Shown: one piece after another, positions 17,557-25,295 of the stretch | How positions within the stretch are numbered: the stretch's first letter is position 1 | How the letters are laid out: each line of letters begins with the position of its first letter | Assembly: GCF_002803515.1 (NCBI RefSeq) | Contig: NZ_PHQX01000001.1 | Location: 1,116,001-1,180,000 of the forward strand | Direction of reading: 5' to 3' | From: Stenotrophomonas lactitubi | GTDB taxonomy: Bacteria > Pseudomonadota > Gammaproteobacteria > Xanthomonadales > Xanthomonadaceae | Length of the DNA stretch: 64,000 nt | Notes under the pieces: model-generated | What the model was told of the DNA's origin: nothing | What the model saw: the letters and a program-made list of their open reading frames with translations, nothing else | Database searches by the model: none | Made by a program: the position numbers and the translations under genes

Positions 17557-18198
17557 CTACCGCTTCCGGCGTCCAAATCTTGGCCGGAAAGGATAGGCGG
17601 TGAGTACGTCACTGCGGATCAAGGAGCCCAGCGCCAGGGTCAGCGCCGGCACGTCGATGGCGAGCCGATGACCTTCCAGTGGCCCGAGGGCGAACGGAAG
17701 GCGGGCCAGCATCTCGCGGGTTTGCAGCAGTTCCAGCACGGTCTCGCGCCAGTGATCGAGCAGCGGCAACGGGCAGGTGTCCCGCACCAGCGTCCACATG
17801 CGGTCAAGCCGGTGGGCGTTGCCGCGTGGCAGCAGTGCGAGCGCGCTGGCGTTGGCCTTGTCGGGCTTCACGCAGCGGCGATCGAACAGCCACACGTTGG
17901 AGAGCGATCCGAACAGCGTTCGTCGGTAGGCGCGAGTCATGCGCTTTTCCAGACGATCGACGTTGCCGATGAACACCGGGACGCTGCCGCCCTGGTCGGT
18001 GATGACGTGGAACTGGTCCAGTTCCTGCTCGTCGCGCCCGAGGGTCAGGCGAGCGAGGAACTGCTGGACGGCGGTGTCCCGCGCCCAGATCGAGAGGAAG
18101 ACGAGGTTGCCTTGGTCATCGCCGACGCAAGCGTCGGCCATCACGTCGGAGCATTCGTCGATGCGGTAAAGCGTGGTGGAAGAAGTGTCTGCGGGCAT
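17557..18198 (-). CDS. Conserved ICE protein, unknown function
   Basis: 213 residues, soluble, no recognised domain. Mixed alpha/beta appearance (LVFLSIWARDTAVQQFLARL, FHVITDQGGSVPVFIGNVDRL) and a strongly basic C-terminus (RPRFGRRKR) that could contact nucleic acid. It lies between the DUF6094 methyltransferase and small ICE genes, each with its own leader hairpin. I cannot assign a function. Confidence 0.72.
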   Translation of the reverse strand: MPADTSSTTLYRIDECSDVMADACVGDDQGNLVFLSIWARDTAVQQFLARLTLGRDEQELDQFHVITDQGGSVPVFIGNVDRLEKRMTRAYRRTLFGSLSNVWLFDRRCVKPDKANASALALLPRGNAHRLDRMWTLVRDTCPLPLLDHWRETVLELLQTREMLARLPFALGPLEGHRLAIDVPALTLALGSLIRSDVLTAYPFRPRFGRRKR

Positions 18199-18237
18199 GG
18201 TGGTGTCCTCGGATGAACGGGAACAGCACCGCCCGCT

Positions 18238-18270
18238 GGGGCAAGTACTGCCCCAAGGGGTGGAAGAAAA
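18238..18270 (-). repeat. Leader hairpin of 17557-18198
   Basis: Arms GGGGCA (18238-18243) and TGCCCC (18249-18254), loop AGTAC, trailer AAGGGGTGGAAGAAAA. It belongs to the repeated leader family. Confidence 0.65.
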
Positions 18271-18274
18271 CCGC

Positions 18275-18535
18275 TCAGTCCGGCTCGAACTGCCGGGTGT
18301 GCGGGTTGAAGTGAAGTGCCTCGTCCACCGCGGTAATCGGCGTGAAGCCGTCCAGGTAGATGTTGTTGAGGTACTGGTCGCGGTAGGTCAGTGCCCGCCG
18401 CGCCTGATCCTCGGTGAGGCCGTCGCTGATGAAGTACGCCAGCATTTCCTCGTCGGAAGAAACTTCGTCGTTGGACAGACTCCCTTCGACGAGCTTCAAC
18501 AACGCGGGCGGGAGCGCAGCCAGGATCGGGTCCAT
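18275..18535 (-). CDS. Small acidic ICE protein, unknown
   Basis: 86 residues. An acidic N-terminal half (NDEVSSDEEMLAYFISDGLTEDQARRAL) suggests a helical protein-interaction or DNA-mimic-like surface. The ATG at 18535 has a strong AGGAGG site; the much longer upstream frame is a shadow of the neighbouring gene. It follows 18552-18959 by 16 bp and lacks its own leader hairpin, so it is co-translated with that gene. Confidence 0.72.
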   Translation of the reverse strand: MDPILAALPPALLKLVEGSLSNDEVSSDEEMLAYFISDGLTEDQARRALTYRDQYLNNIYLDGFTPITAVDEALHFNPHTRQFEPD

Positions 18536-18551
18536 GTCGGTTCCTCCTGGC

Positions 18552-18959
18552 TCAGACCAACAGCGCTGCGGCGGGTGCCGTGGAAGCCGTCGGTGTGCGC
18601 CGCTGCGCGTGGTGGGCGCGAACGCCTGCACGCCATTCGGCGGACTGCTCCGGTGCGAGATCCAGATAGGACAGCGGGCACGAGTAGTAGTACGGGTGCA
18701 TGGACTCTTCCAGCGGCTTGTAACCCCACTGGCTTCCACTGCGTTCAAGCAGATCGCAGCGGATGTAGCGCAGGGATTGACCCGGTGCGAGATCACGATG
18801 CACGCCTTCGACCTTGGCCGTCACTTCCGCGACGGACCAGAGGACGTTGCCACGCAGCGCGTGGGCGATGACCTTGACGCTGGCGCGCTCGGTCTCCTGC
18901 GGTGTGATCAGTTCCGCGATCAGTTCAGATCGCGATTGGGGGGAGAAATACCTGCCCAT
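18552..18959 (-). CDS. Conserved ICE protein, unknown function
   Basis: 135 residues, soluble. N-terminal MGRYFSPQSRSELIAELITPQ, a central beta-rich part (GNVLWSVAEVTAKVEG, SLRYIRCDLLERSGSQWGYKPL) and an Ala/Thr-rich tail. The WGYKPLEESMHPYYYSCPLSYLD stretch is typical of a small family on plasmids and ICEs. No catalytic motif is seen. First gene of a two-gene unit behind a hairpin leader. Confidence 0.72.
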   Translation of the reverse strand: MGRYFSPQSRSELIAELITPQETERASVKVIAHALRGNVLWSVAEVTAKVEGVHRDLAPGQSLRYIRCDLLERSGSQWGYKPLEESMHPYYYSCPLSYLDLAPEQSAEWRAGVRAHHAQRRTPTASTAPAAALLV

Positions 18960-18990
18960 GAAAGGCCTCCTGAAAAGTGGAGCCGGAGGC

Positions 18991-19026
18991 CTCCCCGCGG
19001 GGGAGAACCCCCAGCGGGTGATGGAA
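18991..19026 (-). repeat. Leader hairpin of 18552-18959
   Basis: Arms CTCCCC (18991-18996) and GGGGAG (19000-19005), then CGGGTGATGGAA as the trailer. Same family as the other leaders, with a variant trailer. Confidence 0.65.
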
Positions 19027-19055
19027 TGCCGCGTTAGCAGCGATGAAGTCGCGTG

Positions 19056-19388
19056 TCAGTACTCAAGATCACCGCAACCGGCCGGGCAGCAATCCCGATC
19101 GATGCCGTGCATGCAAATGCCGTTTTCGGCATTCCAGTCCTGAGTCTCATGCCTTTCGGCGGGTGTTGCGTAGTCCCCGTATTCCTCTGCTATCTGCAGG
19201 GCATATGCCTGCTGATGCTCGGGTAACCGATGTACTTGCGCGTCAACTTCTGAACTGAACCGTTCCACGTACCAGTCGTGAGACTGTCCGCAGCCATGGA
19301 TGGCTTGCTTGGCAGCCGTCTCGCAGACAGCCCGCCACGCGGTTTCATCCAGTGCGGAACGGTGGGTATCTGAAGCGATGTTGGACAT
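19056..19388 (-). CDS. Small Cys-rich ICE protein, unknown
   Basis: 110 residues. The C-terminus carries a cysteine-rich patch, GICMHGIDRDCCPAGCGDL, that could bind a metal; earlier there are isolated Cys residues (AVCETAAKQAIHGCG). No signal peptide, so cytosolic. The ATG at 19388 has a GGAGG site and lies behind one of the clearest hairpin leaders (19412-19457). Function unknown. Confidence 0.72.
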   Translation of the reverse strand: MSNIASDTHRSALDETAWRAVCETAAKQAIHGCGQSHDWYVERFSSEVDAQVHRLPEHQQAYALQIAEEYGDYATPAERHETQDWNAENGICMHGIDRDCCPAGCGDLEY

Positions 19389-19411
19389 GATGGAGACCTC
19401 CAAAGAAAAGG

Positions 19412-19457
19412 CCGGGGTCTCCCCCGCATGGGGAAAGAACCCCGGCGGGTGGATGAA
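19412..19457 (-). repeat. Leader hairpin of 19056-19388
   Basis: Outer arms CCGGGGT (19412-19418) and ACCCCGG (19439-19445), inner CCCC/GGGG hairpin with loop GCAT, trailer GCGGGTGGATGAA. It is the clearest two-level structure of the series. Confidence 0.78.
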
Positions 19458-19483
19458 GAACACCGCGGATGCGGCGTCCGCGA

Positions 19484-20173
19484 TCACGCAGGTTGCAGTT
19501 CGGCCTGGCGGCCCCACTCCTGCGTCTTGAAGTCCAGCGCGTAGCCAAGTTCGCCCAGGCGGACGATCTGCGCGCGCAGGGTGAGGCGGTCGATGGTCGA
19601 ATCCAGTTTCACGGACTCTCCCAGCGGCCAGAGCAGCCTGAACAGTGCGGCGTCGCCATCTTCGGTGCTGCCGGGGGCAGCAGCCACAGCGGGCGTCGGC
19701 GCATCCATGCCGAAAGGCGTGGTATCGACCAGCGGGTCCGCGGACGCCTGCACGGATGCGGGCTTGGCGGGCCTGGATGCCTTGGTGGGCTTGGCCGGCG
19801 TTGCCGCAGGCTGCGCCCCCAGTTCTTCATCGAGCGGATCAATATCCTGGGTTGAAAAGCCGCGAATATCCTCGCGGCTCAGTTTGTCAACGCCGAAGAG
19901 CGTCATGCCATCGAGGTTGCAACGAATCTCGAACTTGATACCGCCCCGCATGGGGATCGGATTCGGAAAGATGTAGCGGATCACGAACTCCCCGTCGTAC
20001 TTGCCTTCAGGGTATTGCTCCAGTTCCGCGTCCTTCACCGCGAAGTTTCCGATAGGGGTGACGAGGTAGCCGACGCAGAACGGACCATTGCGGCCGTGGA
20101 TTGTGCGGATCGAAAGCTGGCCCGATACGACGATGGGTGGGACTGACCTTGCGGATGCCGATGTGGCTGTCAT
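19484..20173 (-). CDS. DUF3275 family ICE protein
   Basis: 229 residues. The N-terminal domain (about 12-110) has the DUF3275 signature: GQLSIRTIHGRNGPFCVGYL, FAVKDAELEQYPEGKYDGEFV and RGGIKFEIRCNLDGMTL. A Pro/Ala-rich low-complexity linker follows (about 130-180), then a short C-terminal helical domain (LRAQIVRLGELGY). The family is nearly restricted to ICEs of this class; activity unknown. The start at 20173 follows a GGAG site. Confidence 0.88.
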   Translation of the reverse strand: MTATSASARSVPPIVVSGQLSIRTIHGRNGPFCVGYLVTPIGNFAVKDAELEQYPEGKYDGEFVIRYIFPNPIPMRGGIKFEIRCNLDGMTLFGVDKLSREDIRGFSTQDIDPLDEELGAQPAATPAKPTKASRPAKPASVQASADPLVDTTPFGMDAPTPAVAAAPGSTEDGDAALFRLLWPLGESVKLDSTIDRLTLRAQIVRLGELGYALDFKTQEWGRQAELQPA

Positions 20174-20201
20174 GATGGTTCTCCTTGGGGAGCAGGGAAA
20201 A

Positions 20202-20227
20202 GGCAGGGCCCCGTGAGGGGCCATGCC
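20202..20227 (-). repeat. Leader hairpin of DUF3275 gene
   Basis: GGCCCC (20207-20212) pairs with GGGGCC (20217-20222) across loop GTGA, inside GGCA/TGCC outer arms. The trailer is missing because the upstream stop codon follows at once. Confidence 0.65.
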
Positions 20228-20230
20228 GGA

Positions 20231-21148
20231 TCAGAACGAAGCAGCCAATGCCGGCTCCTGCTCTTCGGCTTCACCTGCGGGCTCGCGCTCGGCGGACTCG
20301 ATAAGCTGGTCGATAGCGGTGTCGGCAGCAACCTCGGCTTCGGGCGCGGATGCGTCCTCGGCCTGCGGCGCCTCGGCTTGCGCCTGGCTCGTCGGATAGA
20401 CCTGGGTGCCGTCGATCTTGATGAGACCGATGTGGACCAGCGTCGATTCCAGGCTCGCTCCCGGTTCCCCGGCGCGCTCGCCCTTGGTGCGGATGTACGG
20501 ATCGATCTTCATGTCGTTCAGACGGAAGGCGATCAGCACCTTGCGGTCCCCTTCGATGGCCTGCACGCATCGGCGAACCAGATGCTCGGCTTCAGGGGTG
20601 GAGACGATGGTGTCGATGTACCGATAGTCCGGCTCATCGACGGGGCCGGCCAGTGCGGCGATCGAGCACGACAGGAAGGGGTCGCCATCCTTCGGGGTGA
20701 CGTCCTTCGGACGGTTGAGGTAGCCGATGCCGTGGGTGACCAGTTCATGCTTCTCGATCGAGGCCAGTTCGGCCCGGTCGATCAGCTCGGCCTTGAGCAG
20801 TCGCGCCTTGAGGGACGCGGCGGCCTGGCCTTTCTGCTCACCCTTGTCGCGGATGTACGCATCGCCCCACAGATCGCCGAGGCGGAAACGCACCAGCGGG
20901 CGCTGCTTGGGATCGTCAACGCCGATGTAGCGCTGAACGAGCTTCTTGGCCTCGGCACCCGAGACCTTGACGTCGAAGTAGCGGTAGCTGGGGTCCTTAG
21001 CGGAGCCGACCAACGCGGCGATGGTGCATGCCAGGAAGGGCTGCGCACGGCGGCCGCCCCGGACGGGAACCTCGCGGGCACGTTGGACATAGCCGATGCC
21101 CGAGGTGTGGAGGTCGAAATATGATTTCTCGTTGGAAGTGGTGTTCAT
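20231..21148 (-). CDS. Tandem-duplicated DUF3577 (STY4534-type ICE replication protein)
   Basis: 305 residues, about twice the normal family length. Repeat 1 covers about 12-122 (LHTSGIGYVQRAREV, PFLACTIAAL, VRFRLGDLW) and repeat 2 about 136-255 (VTHGIGYLNRPKDV, PFLSCSIAAL, IAFRLNDM), so two DUF3577 domains are fused in one chain. A Glu/Ala-rich tail follows. The family is a core ICE gene annotated as an STY4534-type replication protein. Either a double-domain form or an in-frame duplication explains it. ATG at 21148. Confidence 0.87.
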   Translation of the reverse strand: MNTTSNEKSYFDLHTSGIGYVQRAREVPVRGGRRAQPFLACTIAALVGSAKDPSYRYFDVKVSGAEAKKLVQRYIGVDDPKQRPLVRFRLGDLWGDAYIRDKGEQKGQAAASLKARLLKAELIDRAELASIEKHELVTHGIGYLNRPKDVTPKDGDPFLSCSIAALAGPVDEPDYRYIDTIVSTPEAEHLVRRCVQAIEGDRKVLIAFRLNDMKIDPYIRTKGERAGEPGASLESTLVHIGLIKIDGTQVYPTSQAQAEAPQAEDASAPEAEVAADTAIDQLIESAEREPAGEAEEQEPALAASF

Positions 21149-21194
21149 GGTGAATCTCCATTGGAAGAAGCGGAGACACACCAGGCCCACACAT

Positions 21195-21232
21195 GCGGGG
21201 AAAGGTGCGTAACCCCGCGGTGGGTTGATAAG
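21195..21232 (-). repeat. Leader hairpin of DUF3577 gene
   Basis: Arms GCGGGG (21195-21200) and CCCCGC (21213-21218), trailer GGTGGGTTGATAA from 21219. Confidence 0.7.
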
Positions 21233-21318
21233 GCGAAAGCATCCGCCACCAGAGACTGGTGGCCGCTCGCGGACGGATGCGGTGCGAGCTGGCTCGGTCA
21301 CACAGTGGAAACTGCGCC

Positions 21319-21374
21319 GCAACCTCGAAGACCGATGGTTGCCTGGCATGTCGCTGACAACGTCAGCAGGCATG
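21319..21374 (-). promoter_or_regulatory. Two-hairpin intergenic cassette, copy 1
   Basis: Palindrome GCTGAC (21353-21358) / GTCAGC (21362-21367), bracketed by CATG on both sides (21347 and 21371), stands next to a second hairpin GCAACC (21319-21324) / GGTTGC (21337-21342). In the direction of transcription it follows a terminator and precedes a new gene with its leader, so it probably holds a promoter or operator. Confidence 0.65.
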
Positions 21375-21460
21375 GGGTCAGCATGGCCGGGCCTCGCGCG
21401 CGCGACAGCAATCAATCGGCATCCGGGTGTTTCCCTTTGCCCGTGCCGCCCGGCGCTGCC

Positions 21461-21486
21461 AAAAAGAAAGCCCCCAAACGGGGGCT
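21461..21486 (-). terminator. Rho-independent terminator after DUF3085 gene
   Basis: Stem AGCCCCC / GGGGGCT at 21469-21486 with loop AAAC; on the minus strand it is followed by a T-rich run (21461-21468). It lies 27 bp behind the stop at 21513. Confidence 0.8.
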
Positions 21487-21512
21487 GCGAGGGCCGAGCG
21501 GTGAATGCCGCG

Positions 21513-21866
21513 TCAGGCGGGAGGTACCACTTCCAAGGACAGATGCGTGTCAGAAGCGAAGAGCATCAGGTCATCCGTGCTGTGCAGAATGCAAGTAAAG
21601 ACGCTATCGGCCGGATCGAAGAACTCGGCAAAGTCGTCGGCACCTAGCATATGCTTGGCCAGGTACCACCAACCCTCGAATGGATCGGAATCCGGGTTGC
21701 AGCCGACGGCATATGCTAGAAGCTTCATTCGGCCATCGGGATAGCGCTCCCCGCGCTCGGCGAGGAAGTACACGCCCTGATCCTTGGCGAGGACGACGCG
21801 GCATTGGTTGGCGACGGCCTCGGCCAGCACGGGGCGAAGGTCGGAACCTTTGAATCGCAGTGACAT
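21513..21866 (-). CDS. DUF3085 family ICE protein
   Basis: 117 residues. The family pattern is visible: LRPVLAEAVANQCRVVLAKDQGVYFLAERGE, then YAVGCNPDSDPFEGWW and FFDPADSVFTCILHSTDDLMLF. It is a small soluble protein usual in this ICE module and on related plasmids, without known activity. ATG at 21866 behind a hairpin leader. It ends a transcription unit, followed by a terminator. Confidence 0.85.
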   Translation of the reverse strand: MSLRFKGSDLRPVLAEAVANQCRVVLAKDQGVYFLAERGERYPDGRMKLLAYAVGCNPDSDPFEGWWYLAKHMLGADDFAEFFDPADSVFTCILHSTDDLMLFASDTHLSLEVVPPA

Positions 21867-21898
21867 AGTTGAAATCTCCTGTATGGATAAGAAAAAAG

Positions 21899-21934
21899 GC
21901 CCTCCATCCAAATGGATGGAAGGCCTGTGGGGTA
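21899..21934 (-). repeat. Leader hairpin of DUF3085 gene
   Basis: GGCC-CT-CCATCC (from 21899) pairs with GGATGG-AA-GGCC (to 21925) across loop AAAT, followed by TGTGGGGTAGG. Confidence 0.68.
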
Positions 21935-21944
21935 GGCTGCTCAC

Positions 21945-22148
21945 TCAGCCGTAATACCGCTGGGCTTCCTGAGATGGAACGAAGCGCGCGTTGCGACCAG
22001 TGGAGATCGGAAGCTGCAAGCGCCCGGTCTCTTCCGTCGAGAAGCGCGTCGCCGGGCCGAACTCGTTGGACCAGAAGCCAGCGCGGTCGCTGATGGCCGA
22101 CGCTTTGGGCGAATACACCACCCAGCAGCCGTTTGCCTTGGACGTCAT
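21945..22148 (-). CDS. Small ICE protein, unknown
   Basis: 67 residues, with an aromatic N-terminus (NGCWVVYSPKASAISDRAGFWSNEFGPATRF) and a basic C-terminus. Its ATG overlaps the stop of the gene upstream (22145-22957), so it is translationally coupled to it. No domain recognised; the tight coupling and lack of an own leader support it as real. Confidence 0.65.
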   Translation of the reverse strand: MTSKANGCWVVYSPKASAISDRAGFWSNEFGPATRFSTEETGRLQLPISTGRNARFVPSQEAQRYYG

Positions 22149-22957
22149 GCCGGCACCGCCTGGCGCCGCTTGGTGGCCTTGGTGTCGATCACACTCACGT
22201 CGATCAGGCGCCAGCGCCCGTCGTCGATAAGCCGCTCCAGCACTTCACCGAGCATGTCGAAATACACCTCGTCGTGCCGATCGACCAGCTCACCGTCGTG
22301 GCGCAGCTCCACCACGTAGGTGTCGCCGCCGCGGTCGTAGAGGATCGTCACCTGGCCCTCGAACTTCGCGGTCGAAACCGTGAAGCTGATCGCCGGAGGC
22401 GTTTCGATGATCTTGGACGGCGTGGGATCGACCCAGGTGAAGTCGCGGGCGCCCGCATCGACCAGCATGTGGGTGATGCGACGGAACCCGTCTGGCGCCG
22501 GCATTTCCTCCAACTGCTGGATGAGCTGGCCCAGTTCCATGCACTGCGGCTCGGGGATGGGCAGCTTGGCAGGCGCGGAGCCGAGGATGTGCTTGGTGAT
22601 GGTGTAGGGAACACCGTCCGCGGTCTTCTCGGTGATCACCTCCGGGGTGTCCGCGCGCAGGCCGTCGAAGCGGCGGCGGGCATACGGTTGGACATGCACC
22701 TTGGCGCCTTCGCTGGGAACGGTAGTCACCAGGTCGGGATCGAGCACCGCAAACTCGCTGGGCTTGAGCTTGACGACAATGGCGTCGTCGTTGGCCGAGA
22801 CAACCTTGCCGTCGAAGGGCTTGGGGTCTATGGCGAAGCCAAGCGTCGAGGACTGCGGCTGATCATCGAACACGCGGTACTTGAACGACCGCACGTTGCG
22901 AGGCACATGGCCTGCGACAAGCGAAGGCATCATGGATTTGATGAGGGTACGATCCAT
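22145..22957 (-). CDS. Conserved ICE protein, unknown function
   Basis: 270 residues, soluble. N-terminal MDRTLIKSMMPSLVAGHVPRNVRSFKYRVFDD, then beta-rich segments (VVSANDDAIVVKLKPSEFAVLD) and a C-terminal domain around YDRGGDTYVVELRHDGELV. The gene heads the unit 22957-21513 behind a strong hairpin leader and a two-hairpin cassette. It is a recurring gene in these ICEs, but I do not recognise a named domain. Confidence 0.74.
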   Translation of the reverse strand: MDRTLIKSMMPSLVAGHVPRNVRSFKYRVFDDQPQSSTLGFAIDPKPFDGKVVSANDDAIVVKLKPSEFAVLDPDLVTTVPSEGAKVHVQPYARRRFDGLRADTPEVITEKTADGVPYTITKHILGSAPAKLPIPEPQCMELGQLIQQLEEMPAPDGFRRITHMLVDAGARDFTWVDPTPSKIIETPPAISFTVSTAKFEGQVTILYDRGGDTYVVELRHDGELVDRHDEVYFDMLGEVLERLIDDGRWRLIDVSVIDTKATKRRQAVPA

Positions 22958-22977
22958 GGGAATCTCCTTGAGGAAGA

Positions 22978-23029
22978 ACAAGGGATTCCCGCCCGCAAGG
23001 GAGAGATCCCTTGTGGGTGGCGTGGATGG
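22978..23029 (-). repeat. Leader hairpin of 22145-22957
   Basis: Perfect 9-bp outer arms ACAAGGGAT (22978-22986) / ATCCCTTGT (23006-23014), with an inner CCC/GGG hairpin and trailer GGGTGGCGTGGATGG. Confidence 0.76.
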
Positions 23030-23077
23030 ACGCGGAACGTCCGATAAGAAAAAAGACCAGCACGGTTTCCCGCACTT

Positions 23078-23132
23078 GCAGCCTTGAAGGTCTCGGCTGC
23101 CTGGGCATGTGTCGGCAACGCCGACGAACATG
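23078..23132 (-). promoter_or_regulatory. Two-hairpin intergenic cassette, copy 2
   Basis: GCAGCC (23078-23083) / GGCTGC (23095-23100) stands beside GTCGGC (23111-23116) / GCCGAC (23120-23125) bracketed by CATG at 23106 and 23129. Arm sequence differs from copy 1 but pairing is kept. Confidence 0.66.
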
Positions 23133-23212
23133 GGGCAAGAATGGCCCTGGGCCGCGCTACCCGCCCGCATGAAACGGCACTGCGCCGCGCCCAGTTTCCT
23201 GCGCTACGGGCA

Positions 23213-23236
23213 AGAAAAAGCCCCTCGAAAGGGGCT
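23213..23236 (-). terminator. Rho-independent terminator after 23244-23522
   Basis: Stem AGCCCC (23219-23224) / GGGGCT (23231-23236) with loop TCGAAA; on the minus strand a T-rich run follows (23213-23218). It is 8 bp behind the stop codon. Confidence 0.82.
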
Positions 23237-23243
23237 GGATGGA

Positions 23244-23522
23244 TCAGGCTTCGTACACGAAATAGTGTTCGCGCTGACGTGGAAAGAACACGTGCTTCCA
23301 CGTGTCGCCGCTGGTGTTGCCACCGTCGAAGACGACCATTTCGTAGTCGTCAATGTCGCTGTCCACCAGGTCGGCGCTGGCGATATGGCGCATGTGTAGC
23401 ATGCCTCTCGTGCGCTCGAATACCAGGATCTGGCCGATGGCGTCGTCCTGGCTCATGGCGTTGACGCAGGCTCCGAGCTGGTGCTCGAAGTCGGGTGCAT
23501 GCGAGATGAGGTCGGGGAACAT
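23244..23522 (-). CDS. Small ICE protein, unknown
   Basis: 92 residues, acidic, with SDIDDYEMVVFDGGNTSGDTWKHVFFP near the C-terminus. No known domain or signal peptide. It has its own hairpin leader (23546-23576) and is followed by a clean terminator, which supports a real, transcription-unit-ending gene. Confidence 0.7.
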   Translation of the reverse strand: MFPDLISHAPDFEHQLGACVNAMSQDDAIGQILVFERTRGMLHMRHIASADLVDSDIDDYEMVVFDGGNTSGDTWKHVFFPRQREHYFVYEA

Positions 23523-23545
23523 GAGGTTGCTCCTATGAAAATGGA

Positions 23546-23587
23546 TCAGCCCAGCTCCGGGTGGGAGACGGGCTGACATGGGGAAGA
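23546..23587 (-). repeat. Leader hairpin of 23244-23522
   Basis: Arms TCAGCCC (23546-23552) / GGGCTGA (23570-23576) enclose CTCC/GGAG (23555-23566); CATGGGGAAGAAC follows as a variant trailer. Confidence 0.68.
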
Positions 23588-23619
23588 ACAAAGAGGAAGA
23601 ATGGTGCGTGGCGCGACTG

Positions 23620-24357
23620 CTAGGACTCGGCCAGCGGCAAGCCCAGTAGCGCGGGCGCATCAGCGTCGAGGATGAGAATGCGCACATCGGCCTGGCCAGC
23701 CAGTTCAAGGATGTTCGCCAGGTCGTCCGGCATGCCCTTGTTCCGGTGCTCTTGTCGAAGCTGCTCCGCGCCGATGCCCTCGGCATGCTCCAGGTTCTGG
23801 TCCGTCCAGGGCGTGGAAATCAGCTTGACGCCGATCGCCGGGCTGTACGGAACCCGGAAGGCGATGAACAGAAAGGCCTCCGGCGTGGCGAGGTCTGCCA
23901 GGTTGGCGAGGTACTGGCCGGTTTTCCGGCTGATGTGCGCGCTGCTGATTTCCCAGCATCGGCTGTAATAGCCGGTCTCGAAACTCAACCGCTGCACCAC
24001 GTCTCGCGCGGCTTCGGCCGAATAGGTGTCACCGACGTGGATCGGGCGGCCGTCGAAGTCGTCCCCGTGAATGGCATAGACCACGGCACCAACTACGCCT
24101 TCGCCGCTGACGCCTTCAACAGCATTGCATTCGGCCATCAGTTCGGCGCTGACAGGTTCAGTGCCATTCCTGACCACCGCGAACTCGCTGGTGACGATGC
24201 AGGGGGAAGAAACCAGTTCCTCATCGGAGAGATGCTGTTGGCTCACGTGGATGGCTCGCCAGACATGCGGGCTTCCGTCCTCGTAGCTGATGGACAGCGT
24301 GCGGACGATTTTCAGATTCCAGTAGCCGCGGACAAAGGGATTGGGATTTTGGGACAT
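23620..24357 (-). CDS. Conserved ICE protein, possibly DUF5983-like
   Basis: 245 residues, soluble. The C-terminal region includes WEISSAHISRKTGQYLANLADL and VPYSPAIGVKLISTPWTDQNLEH, and ends with ADVRILILDADAPALLGLPL. The SSAHIS...L segment recalls the DUF5983 family of mobile elements, but I am not sure. It is one of the serial genes with a private leader hairpin. Function unknown. Confidence 0.7.
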   Translation of the reverse strand: MSQNPNPFVRGYWNLKIVRTLSISYEDGSPHVWRAIHVSQQHLSDEELVSSPCIVTSEFAVVRNGTEPVSAELMAECNAVEGVSGEGVVGAVVYAIHGDDFDGRPIHVGDTYSAEAARDVVQRLSFETGYYSRCWEISSAHISRKTGQYLANLADLATPEAFLFIAFRVPYSPAIGVKLISTPWTDQNLEHAEGIGAEQLRQEHRNKGMPDDLANILELAGQADVRILILDADAPALLGLPLAES

Positions 24358-24384
24358 GGGATTTCTCCAGATTGAATAATGGAG

Positions 24385-24426
24385 CCAATCCCCGCCACCG
24401 GGAATTGGACCCGGTGGGTTGAAAAG
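24385..24426 (-). repeat. Leader hairpin of 23620-24357
   Basis: CCAATCCC (24385-24392) pairs imperfectly with GGGAATTGG (24400-24408), a bulge in the second arm, with trailer CCGGTGGGTTGAAAAG at 24411-24426. Confidence 0.68.
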
Positions 24427-24436
24427 AGAAAATGCG

Positions 24437-25123
24437 TCAGTCGGCACTGATCGTTGGCGTCTGGGCCAGCCGTTCGGCGATGCGATGGCGCACATTCAGG
24501 CGGAAATGCTCGTCGTTGATGCCCGCGAGCAGATTGGCGGCCTCCAGTGCGATCAACGCCGAGGCCTCTTCGATGTCGCTGGCCTTAATGGCTTTGCGCA
24601 GTTGGTCGCCGAGTTGGAGTGCCTGCGAGGACGTTCTGAAGACCTGGACCTCGCGGCTCAGGTAGCAGCCGCTGCCGCCGAACTCGAACAGCCTTGGCTT
24701 GCTGCAATACCAGCAGCCCTCGAACTGGATGGCGGTCAGGTCATGGCCGTCGTCGAAGCAGGTTGCGATCAGAAGTAAGGCCTCCAGATCGGCGCTGTCC
24801 TCGAACTGGTGTTGTTCGATCAGGTTCTGCAGTTCCTGATCCTGGTCGGCTCCGAAGTGCACGGCCAGCAGTTCGAGCAGTGGAGGAATCGACAAGCCTT
24901 CGTCGTCGGGCATGGGTATGCCGAGTTGCGCTGCGAGGTCTTCCAGACCGCCCAGCACATTTGACCATTGCGGATCATTGGTCTCGGCGATCCTGGCGAT
25001 GTAGGCATGCCCGTTGCCGGGATAGCTTTCATCCAATGCGAAGACGCCGAACAGCGCCTGGATGACGGGGGTAACACGATCAAGCATGAGAACGCCCGTG
25101 CCCTCGTAGTAGTTGTTTGCCAT
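24437..25123 (-). CDS. Conserved ICE protein, unknown function
   Basis: 228 residues, acidic and mostly helical (LGGLEDLAAQLGIPMPDDEGL, ADQDQELQNLIEQHQFEDSADLEAL). A WYCSK string at mid-length and a helical C-terminus (SDIEEASALIALEAANLLAGI). No signal peptide or membrane segment. The upstream 170 bp include a separate 10-bp stem at 25225-25256. Confidence 0.7.
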   Translation of the reverse strand: MANNYYEGTGVLMLDRVTPVIQALFGVFALDESYPGNGHAYIARIAETNDPQWSNVLGGLEDLAAQLGIPMPDDEGLSIPPLLELLAVHFGADQDQELQNLIEQHQFEDSADLEALLLIATCFDDGHDLTAIQFEGCWYCSKPRLFEFGGSGCYLSREVQVFRTSSQALQLGDQLRKAIKASDIEEASALIALEAANLLAGINDEHFRLNVRHRIAERLAQTPTISAD

Positions 25124-25224
25124 GGTGGCTCCTTTCGAGAAGTGAGCGGAGCCAGCCCATGCGGACGGTGGCATCCGCAAGTAATAGCCCGAGGCCGTTG
25201 GCGCTGGGCGATGGCGAAGAAATT

Positions 25225-25262
25225 GAGGGACATGGCTTTGTGGGCGCATGTCCCTCTCGGGG
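25225..25262 (-). repeat. Leader-type hairpin upstream of 24437-25123
   Basis: Perfect 10-bp arms GAGGGACATG (25225-25234) / CATGTCCCTC (25247-25256), then TCGGGGGG. It lies about 100 bp before the start codon at 25123, further than the other leaders. Confidence 0.65.
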
Positions 25263-25295
25263 GGAACGAAAAGCAGTGGTGCGCCGGGGACCGGC

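Noticed and set aside
18552..18796. Longer minus-strand frame of 173 residues reaching into 18275-18535
   Set aside because: The upstream part is a shadow of the 18552-18959 gene; a strong ribosome site sets the start at 18535.
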